The notes beneath the pieces were generated by a model, which was given only the letters and a program-made list of their open reading frames with translations, ran no database searches and had not been told where the DNA came from. From NCBI GenBank assembly GCA_028819575.1, contig JAPPLB010000127.1, positions 1 to 44,259 of the forward strand: 44,259 nt of DNA, read 5' to 3'. The stretch comes from Bryobacterales bacterium (GTDB taxonomy: Bacteria > Acidobacteriota > Terriglobia > Bryobacterales > UBA6623). Position 1 is the first letter of the stretch. Each line of letters begins with the position of its first letter. Positions 39,218 through 44,259 of this stretch are shown here, in pieces. The position numbers and the translations under genes were made by a program.

Positions 39218-39823
39218 ATGTCAGCACCTATCGAGATTGTTTCAGGCCCTTTGTCCGTTTGGATTTCCCCCCACGGCGAGGCCTTCCCCACCATTCAGAC
39301 CACACCAGCAGGTAATTGGGTCAAGATCGGCGCTACTGGAGCAGGAAGTATTTCCGAAGACGGTCTTACGATCAGTCACCCTCAGGAGTTCTTTGAAGTA
39401 AGAACGGCTGGATCGACCGCGGTTCAGAAGGTATTTCGTACCTCCGAGAGTATGATCGTTAGTTTTTCGTTGTTTGATATCTCCGCTCCAGAATACAGCA
39501 GGATGTTGAATAACAACACGGTCGGCAGCGTTACCGCAGCTGCAGGCGTTGCCGGTGAAAAGAGCGTCGACATTTACCGCGGTATGAACGTAAACGTCAA
39601 CGGCCTGCTTGTTCGAGGCAGCCTAAGCCCCGGTCAAGATGGTGCCCCTGTCCAGTATGAGATCCCCAAGGTTTATCAGGCGTCCAGTCCCGAAGTGGTC
39701 TATAACAAAGGCGTAGCCGCCGGCCTCGCTTTTGAGTTTACGGCCATCTTTGATGCCACTCAGTCGGCGGGCCAGGAACTCGGACGTTATGTCTATCAAA
39801 CCGCAGATCCGGTGAAGGAGTAA
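39218..39823 (+). CDS. Major tail tube protein, predicted
   Basis: 201 residues. The pattern fits siphovirus tail tube proteins: GNWVKIGATGAGSISEDGLT, a VQKVFRTSESMIVSFSLFDI strand pair, a variable loop, VQYEIPKVYQAS and AGLAFEFTAIFDATQ near the end. It polymerises into the tail tube. This start is supported by AAGGA 8 bp upstream. Its place before the capsid gene is unusual. Not a certain assignment: no strict motif exists for the family. Confidence 0.7.
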   Translation: MSAPIEIVSGPLSVWISPHGEAFPTIQTTPAGNWVKIGATGAGSISEDGLTISHPQEFFEVRTAGSTAVQKVFRTSESMIVSFSLFDISAPEYSRMLNNNTVGSVTAAAGVAGEKSVDIYRGMNVNVNGLLVRGSLSPGQDGAPVQYEIPKVYQASSPEVVYNKGVAAGLAFEFTAIFDATQSAGQELGRYVYQTADPVKE

Positions 39824-39826
39824 AGA

Positions 39827-41047
39827 ATGTCAGAACGAACACGTCTTGAAGTACGACAAAGAGAAATCCGCGCCAAGCTTACTGAGCTTGGTAAGGCCGA
39901 TAGTCCGAGTGACGAGCAGCGATCAGAGATGGACAAGCTTACTACTGAAGCAGTCGATATTGATCGCAAGCTAAACATCTTGGACGTCACTAAAGAGGAG
40001 GAGCGCTCGGTCGAGGTCAATGATGCGGAGACTAACGAGATCCGTGAGTTGCGAAAGAAGAGCCAAATTACCTCCTACATCGCCGCGTCTCTTGGAGGCC
40101 GAAGCGTTACAGGACCGGAGGCGGAGTTCAACGCCGCTGTAGGTATTGACGCCTCGGAGTTTCCAGTCGAGTTGCTGGTCCCGGATGAAATGAGATCTGT
40201 TACCGACGCCGACGGACAGGTTACACAGCAGCCCTGGATTCAGCGTTTGATGGCGGGCACAGCGTCAGGTGTGCTTGGCGTAACGTCCCGCAGTGTTGGA
40301 GTGGGTGTCCAGTCGGTGCCTCAAGTAGCAACCGGCCCTGACACCTTCACGCAGGTTGCCAAGGGTGCATCCGCTACCGAATCCACGTGGACGGTCAGTA
40401 CGATTCAATCCGAGCCCAAACGTGCGAGCGTTAATTTCAAATTCAGCATGGAAGATATCGCTCGGCTTCCCAGTTTGGAAGAGCAGCTCACCAGCGACAT
40501 GCGCCGTGCAGTAGCCGAGAAGATGGATCGAATGCTGTTCCTTGGTGACGATTCTCCAACAGGAACTGCCGCAGATATTGTTGGGTTTCAGACCGCAACG
40601 ATTACCGAGAAAACGATCAAACAGGCGGACAAGACCAAGGGTGAAAAGTGGCTGGCTCTGCTTGCCGAGTTGCTCGATGGCCTTCATGCCGAATCGATGA
40701 ACGATGTCCGTTTGGTGGTCTCGACGAGCACCAATCAGGCGTTTCTCTCCACGGTGATGGCTCCGCAGGTGAGTACCCAAACCGTGTCAAGTTTTCTCAG
40801 GGAGAACAACCTGTCCTGGACTGCTCGGAACTCGCTTGCGGCTAACACGTCTGCCGATAGCTTTGCCGGATATGTCGGTCTGCAGAAGGGTATTGCCGGA
40901 GCAGCCGTTCACAACATCTGGAACGCTGGATCGTTGATCAAGGACGTATACAACACGGCCGGCGAGACTACGCTCGTGCTCAACGTACTCCACGACTTTG
41001 TCATTCCGCGAGCTACCTCCTTCCGCAGGTTGAAATACGTCGCGTAA
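39827..41047 (+). CDS. HK97-fold major capsid protein
   Basis: 406 residues. The first 80 or so form a charged helical delta domain (REIRAKLTELGKADSPSDEQ) that acts as scaffold and is normally removed. The HK97 fold follows: FPVELLVPDEMRSV, FTQVAKGASATESTWTVSTI, KMDRMLFLGDDSPTG, VVSTSTNQAFLSTV and a C-terminal NVLHDFVIPRATSFRRLKYV strand. GGAG precedes the ATG within the end of the tail tube gene. The prohead protease two genes downstream should cut it. Confidence 0.87.
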   Translation: MSERTRLEVRQREIRAKLTELGKADSPSDEQRSEMDKLTTEAVDIDRKLNILDVTKEEERSVEVNDAETNEIRELRKKSQITSYIAASLGGRSVTGPEAEFNAAVGIDASEFPVELLVPDEMRSVTDADGQVTQQPWIQRLMAGTASGVLGVTSRSVGVGVQSVPQVATGPDTFTQVAKGASATESTWTVSTIQSEPKRASVNFKFSMEDIARLPSLEEQLTSDMRRAVAEKMDRMLFLGDDSPTGTAADIVGFQTATITEKTIKQADKTKGEKWLALLAELLDGLHAESMNDVRLVVSTSTNQAFLSTVMAPQVSTQTVSSFLRENNLSWTARNSLAANTSADSFAGYVGLQKGIAGAAVHNIWNAGSLIKDVYNTAGETTLVLNVLHDFVIPRATSFRRLKYVA

Positions 41048-41508
41048 TGTCGAACCTTTTGATCAGCGGCCCTGCTGGTGGAGGCAAGTCTCAACGTCTC
41101 AAGGAGTTGTTGGACGAGTCCGAAGAACCCACAGCAACGGCCGACTTTCAAAGTCTGTATGCCGCCTTACTTCAGCAGCAGCGTGATCCCTCAGGGAAAT
41201 ATCCTTTGAGGGATCCCGCCTTGCTGCCGCTCGTGGAGTATACGCGCAGATCAGTGATTACAGGCGCTCGCAAGCGAGGTATCAGGATTCTGGCAACCAA
41301 CAGCGACGGCGATCCAGAACGCCGCGGATCGTTGTTAGACGAGCTAGGCCCTGACAGTGAAGAACTGGTTATCGATCCCGGTCAAACAATCGCGGAGGAC
41401 AGGCTACGTAGCAAGGACGGTAGTTTGTCTCCCGAATGCAGAAACGCCCTGCAGCGATGGTACGCCAAGAAATATCGGGATAACCCGCGGCGTCGATACA
41501 GGAGATAA
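41047..41508 (+). CDS. Small P-loop protein in the head operon
   Basis: 153 residues with a classic Walker A loop at the N-terminus (LLISGPAGGGKSQRLKELLD), a helix carrying VEYTRRSVITGARKRGIRIL and a very basic C-terminus. The ATG overlaps the capsid stop (TAATG), so it is strongly co-expressed with the capsid. No Walker B acid is obvious. I do not recognise a known head protein of this kind; a nucleotide-binding accessory or kinase-like role is only an inference. Confidence 0.75.
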   Translation: MSNLLISGPAGGGKSQRLKELLDESEEPTATADFQSLYAALLQQQRDPSGKYPLRDPALLPLVEYTRRSVITGARKRGIRILATNSDGDPERRGSLLDELGPDSEELVIDPGQTIAEDRLRSKDGSLSPECRNALQRWYAKKYRDNPRRRYRR

Positions 41509-41510
41509 CG

Positions 41511-41996
41511 ATGGACGAAATCAGATGCAGCGTGAATTACCTGCCGGACGAAACACGGCAAGGACCAGGACGTCTTGTTGGCCGTCTTTTGTCATACGGC
41601 GAACAGATCGTCCACGGCCAGGGACGCGAGACATTTGAATCTCGTTCTTTGACGTTCGGTGACGACGGCATCGTCTTTTATGACAGCCACGATGTTACAC
41701 CTCGACGGCCTGTAGCCATTGTGCATCCTGAGAATCGTGATACCGAGGCAGTCGTTGACTTTGTCTTGCCTGATACTGGCGCAGGGAGACGTGTAGCGAA
41801 ACGTTTTCGAGAAGGATCGTACAAAGGCCTGTCTATCGAGTTTCGAAGCGTTAGGGAGAAATACGTCGCCGGTGTGCGCCGTATTTCCGAAGCCCTGGTT
41901 AATGGGTTCGCCGCCGTTGAAAGCCCTGCCTACCCTTCGGCACAGGTTGAGGTCCGATCAAAGCGTAAGCAGAGAAATCCTTACTCATGGCGATAA
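41511..41996 (+). CDS. Prohead protease (HK97/S78-like)
   Basis: 161 residues. The N-terminal GRLVGRLLSYGEQIVHG and FESRSLTF lead to VAIVHPEN and then the family's FREGSYKGLSIEFRSVREKY, where the Ser is the likely nucleophile. VRRISEALVNGFAAVESPAY follows, a typical end-of-domain block. It should mature the capsid delta domain. In most HK97-type clusters it lies upstream of the capsid gene; here it lies downstream. AGGAGA stands just before the ATG. Confidence 0.82.
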   Translation: MDEIRCSVNYLPDETRQGPGRLVGRLLSYGEQIVHGQGRETFESRSLTFGDDGIVFYDSHDVTPRRPVAIVHPENRDTEAVVDFVLPDTGAGRRVAKRFREGSYKGLSIEFRSVREKYVAGVRRISEALVNGFAAVESPAYPSAQVEVRSKRKQRNPYSWR

Positions 41997-42274
41997 CCAA
42001 CGATCAACTAGTAAACGCCCTCCGACTTGGTGACAGTGACGAAGAACTAAACCTCGCTATGCGCCTAAAAGGTGTTGGAGAAGCCCTGGTCGAGAAGCGT
42101 TGTCCTGCAGCCCCGGACGCCATTAAGGCCGAGGCGGTTATACGCATCGCAGGCTGGCTCTATGACAAGCCGAATTACTCAATCCACAAATTCTCCAGCA
42201 TACTCAAAAACTCTGGCGCAGGAGAATTGCTCCTTCCTTGGGTGGTTGTTTCCGCCACATCAACAGGTGACTAA
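41987..42274 (+). CDS. Head-tail connector protein (gp6/gp15-like), predicted
   Basis: 95 residues, largely helical (LAMRLKGVGEALVEKRCPAA, DAIKAEAVIRIAGWLYDKPN) with an exposed hydrophobic end. The size, helical pattern and location are those of ring connectors that dock to the portal. Overlaps the protease stop by 10 bp. Confidence 0.6.
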   Translation: MAITNDQLVNALRLGDSDEELNLAMRLKGVGEALVEKRCPAAPDAIKAEAVIRIAGWLYDKPNYSIHKFSSILKNSGAGELLLPWVVVSATSTGD

Positions 42275-42562
42275 ATGAGAAACGACGGAATACAACTTGA
42301 TCGCCGTATTGCTCTCGTCGCGACAAAATACACAGGCGACGGTTCTTCACTGCCCCTAAAAAACGTAACTACCTGGGTATGGGCACGACGAGAAGAGTTA
42401 GGTTCGGACCATCGGGATCGCGCCATGTATACGATCCGATACAGACCCGGTGTTACTACAGCGTGGCACGTCGAGGCAGGCGGCAAATGCTACGACATTC
42501 AGGAGATCGAGTTTATCGGCCGTAACAGGTATCTCAAACTCACAGTTAAGGAGATTGGTTAG
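42275..42562 (+). CDS. Head-tail stopper/adaptor protein, predicted
   Basis: 95 residues, all-beta: VTTWVWARREELGSDHRDRA, MYTIRYRPGV and KCYDIQEIEFIGRNRYLKLT. This WARxxE...FxIRY-like pattern fits the phage head-tail joining (SPP1 gp16-like) family that seals the portal. The start directly follows the previous TAA. Confidence 0.7.
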   Translation: MRNDGIQLDRRIALVATKYTGDGSSLPLKNVTTWVWARREELGSDHRDRAMYTIRYRPGVTTAWHVEAGGKCYDIQEIEFIGRNRYLKLTVKEIG

Positions 42563-43573
42563 ATGTTCAAATGGTTTGGTAAACAGGAAACCCGATCGAC
42601 ATACACCGACCATGTAGTCAGTGCTCTACTGGCCGCTGCCACCGGATCTGCTACAGACGTTGGTACGACCGCGGCGGTGCAGGTTGTCGCAGGTGCTGTA
42701 GGACGCGCTTTCGCTCTGGCATCGACCAGCGAGAAACTACTTACGCCGGGCGTGTTGACAACCATGGGAACAGACTTGGTCCGTTATGGATCGACGACAT
42801 GGCTCATTGATCCTGAAGGACTATTCCCTGTTGCAGGCGCATCGTTGAAGGCAGGAAACTACAACCCCAAATCATGGAGATACGACGTCGACCTCAACGG
42901 TCCGCACTCCACGACAACCAAGAAAAACGTACCGTATGAGGATTTGATCTCCGTAAGGTTGAATACGGATTCGATGGCACCCTGGCAGGGTGTGTCGTAT
43001 ACGACCAAGGCAAAGACCTCCAGCGCATTAACCGCCAATCTTTTGAAGTCATTGAGCGATGAGGCGTCAGGCCCTGTAGGTAGTTTCTTTACCGTACCCG
43101 GTGGAGATCTCAAAGCCTTGACAGCCGATATTAAAACAGCAAAAGGCGCAGCCTTGGCGGTACAAGGCGGCGAGACAGGATTTGAGACAGACAATCGTAT
43201 GAGTCCCCAATCGGACTTCGTACAAAAGCGGTTCGGTGTATCTACGCCTCAGGGAACAGTCGAACTGCTAAAGACGGCATACGAGCAGACGCTCAATTCT
43301 CTAGGAGTTTCAGGGTCTCTATTCTCCAGCACAAACAACGCCGGGGCAATCGCAGCCTACAGGCAGTTTGCCTTTGGACTGGTACTGCCGCTTGGCCGTC
43401 TTGTTGAGGCCGAATGCTCCGAGAAATTGGAAACGAAAATTACCCTGGACTTTGCCTCCATACGCGCCGTCGATGTGGCCGCTCGTGCTACAGGATTCAA
43501 CAAACTGGTCCAGGGTGGTATGGATCTGGAAAAGGCCCTCGCCATATCAGGATTGCTTCAAGATGAAAAATAA
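42563..43573 (+). CDS. Portal protein, short form
   Basis: 336 residues. Signs of an HK97-type portal: the N-terminal AAVQVVAGAVGRAFALAST helix, a DLVRYGSTTWLID strand, VPYEDLISVRL, a GVSTPQGTVELLKTAYEQTL clip/stem region and the C-terminal AVDVAARATGFNKLVQGGMD helix that leads into the crown. It is shorter than the usual 380-420. Portals usually come right after the terminase; here it is the last of the head block. The assignment rests on the C-terminal pattern and context. Confidence 0.7.
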   Translation: MFKWFGKQETRSTYTDHVVSALLAAATGSATDVGTTAAVQVVAGAVGRAFALASTSEKLLTPGVLTTMGTDLVRYGSTTWLIDPEGLFPVAGASLKAGNYNPKSWRYDVDLNGPHSTTTKKNVPYEDLISVRLNTDSMAPWQGVSYTTKAKTSSALTANLLKSLSDEASGPVGSFFTVPGGDLKALTADIKTAKGAALAVQGGETGFETDNRMSPQSDFVQKRFGVSTPQGTVELLKTAYEQTLNSLGVSGSLFSSTNNAGAIAAYRQFAFGLVLPLGRLVEAECSEKLETKITLDFASIRAVDVAARATGFNKLVQGGMDLEKALAISGLLQDEK

Positions 43574-43925
43574 CACAGACGTAGACATTAACTTCGACGC
43601 CGAGCAGTTGTTTCAGGACATGATCAAGACCGCCAAGGACGCCGTCGACGAGACGATGGAAGAGGCGGTGGATCACGCTAAAAAGAACCACCCTAGATGG
43701 CGGCGTCAAACCGGACGTACCGATCGAAATACCCAGGTAATCGAGAAGGCGAAACCTACAGGTTTCAAGGTTGAAGGTACTTGGGGCGTCGTAAAAACTC
43801 CCTATGCAGGCGTCCTTAGAAAACGCGGCGACTGGCTCGCCGCGGCACAGAACGAGAAGGCTCCCGGTCTCTCCGACAAACTCGAGCGTAAATGGCACCA
43901 GCGCAAACGAACCCAATCCAAGTAG
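43563..43925 (+). CDS. HK97 gp10-like head-tail/tail-terminator protein, predicted
   Basis: 120 residues from ATG 43563, overlapping the portal stop by 11 bp. An acidic helix (FDAEQLFQDMIKTAKDAVDE) is followed by a basic strand-rich part (RWRRQTGRTDRNTQVIEKAK, WGVVKTPYAGVLRKRG) and a C-terminal Lys-rich tail. The pattern GRT...VIE..K..G......YA..LE/LR is typical of gp10/minor tail proteins. Family assignment is moderate. Confidence 0.6.
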   Translation: MKNNTDVDINFDAEQLFQDMIKTAKDAVDETMEEAVDHAKKNHPRWRRQTGRTDRNTQVIEKAKPTGFKVEGTWGVVKTPYAGVLRKRGDWLAAAQNEKAPGLSDKLERKWHQRKRTQSK

Positions 43926-44259
43926 CCCAAAAATACGAACGTCCTTTACTCCGTAACCCTGCCTCGATTCGCGTCCCGGCGCATATCGAGGGCACCCCTA
44001 ACAGCAGGTGCATGGACTGCGGATCGCCTGACATTGCACCTGGCAAAGTAGCGCATTGCAGCAAGTGTCTTGAATACTGGCTCGACCTGTTTCATTACAA
44101 GACGTGCATCGAGTGCGGCGTACGGTTCGCCATAGAGGAACGACCAACCGCCCTGATCTGTTCGCCGCGGTGCAGGCGAGTACGTCTATCGAGATTGGTA
44201 ACGGAACGCCGGCGCGCCTTGCGCAAGCCGATACCCGAGCGGCCCTGCGCCGTATGCGG
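43892..44259 (+). CDS. Multi-zinc-knuckle phage protein, 3' end outside window
   Basis: At least 122 residues, still open at the last base. It carries five Cys pairs: CMDCG, CSKC, CIECG, CSPRC and CAVC, so two or more zinc sites, with an arginine-rich region between the last two (RVRLSRLVTERRRALRKPIP). The ATG overlaps the gp10-like gene by 34 bp. Zinc-knuckle proteins in phage head blocks are often DNA-binding or HNH-like. The family is not recognised and the C-terminus is unseen. Confidence 0.65.
   Translation, partial: MAPAQTNPIQVAQKYERPLLRNPASIRVPAHIEGTPNSRCMDCGSPDIAPGKVAHCSKCLEYWLDLFHYKTCIECGVRFAIEERPTALICSPRCRRVRLSRLVTERRRALRKPIPERPCAVC

Noticed and set aside
34640-44259. Firm call as a capsid-forming phage satellite
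   Set aside because: A predicted tail tube gene argues against it, and the element runs off the window, so phage and satellite cannot be separated.

Overview
The window comes from a high-GC Gram-negative chromosome, most consistent with Acidobacteriota. The clues are a TonB-dependent receptor with a carboxypeptidase-regulatory-like N-terminus, a 3-keto-disaccharide hydrolase (DUF1080), an active/inactive M16 protease pair and several lipoprotein or outer-membrane genes. This assignment is an inference from gene content, since no rRNA or other marker is present. The last 9.5 kb (about 34.65 kb to the window end) is an integrated phage-like element, less GC-rich than the host, that runs off the right edge.

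Host part, left to right: mutM; two M16 proteases; a VapBC toxin-antitoxin pair; two small membrane proteins; a Y-family DNA polymerase coupled to a small zinc-ribbon protein; DUF1080 hydrolase; an FRG-TPR protein; a glycosidase-like lipoprotein; a COG2907-type flavoprotein; a TonB-dependent receptor; the wreck of a Mu-like prophage (gpD fragment, broken Mor activator, broken repressor, 18.4-21.1 kb); a K+-channel gene; penicillin acylase; a carboxylate-amine ligase / N-formylglutamate amidohydrolase pair; a SUMF1-domain protein; an ankyrin protein; DUF1801; a secreted tandem Cache protein; two outer-membrane barrels; and a TlpA-like thioredoxin.

Two families of non-coding mobile-looking repeats fill most host intergenic spaces. 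Family 1 is about 185-210 bp, has near-perfect terminal inverted repeats (AGCCTGCATTTCTCACCAC) and often ends in CTAG. Family 2 is about 110-150 bp, built from degenerate 7-bp units (CACGAAT/CACGAGA), with heptamer runs in opposite orientations at its two ends. Family 2 is nested inside family 1 at least twice. One family 1 copy supplies the stop codon of a duplicated small gene. I found neither family in the phage-like element.

Phage-like element: a tyrosine integrase sits beside a truncated host beta-propeller gene. Then come a divergent small gene, an iteron-like repeat block with a GATC cluster, and a small zinc protein. The packaging and head block follows in an unusual order: TerL, HNH, tail tube, HK97-type capsid, P-loop protein, prohead protease, connector, stopper, short portal, gp10-like and a multi-zinc-knuckle protein cut by the window edge. 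Three promoters share one unusual architecture (TGTGGCAA, 27 bp, then a -10 box, with CAGA just before it and no proper -35). They precede the three rightward blocks. The middle one reads into a strong terminator before terL, which suggests antitermination control or a small RNA. The third is followed by a hairpin that masks the tail-tube ribosome-binding site. I consider this regulatory layout the most novel item in the window.
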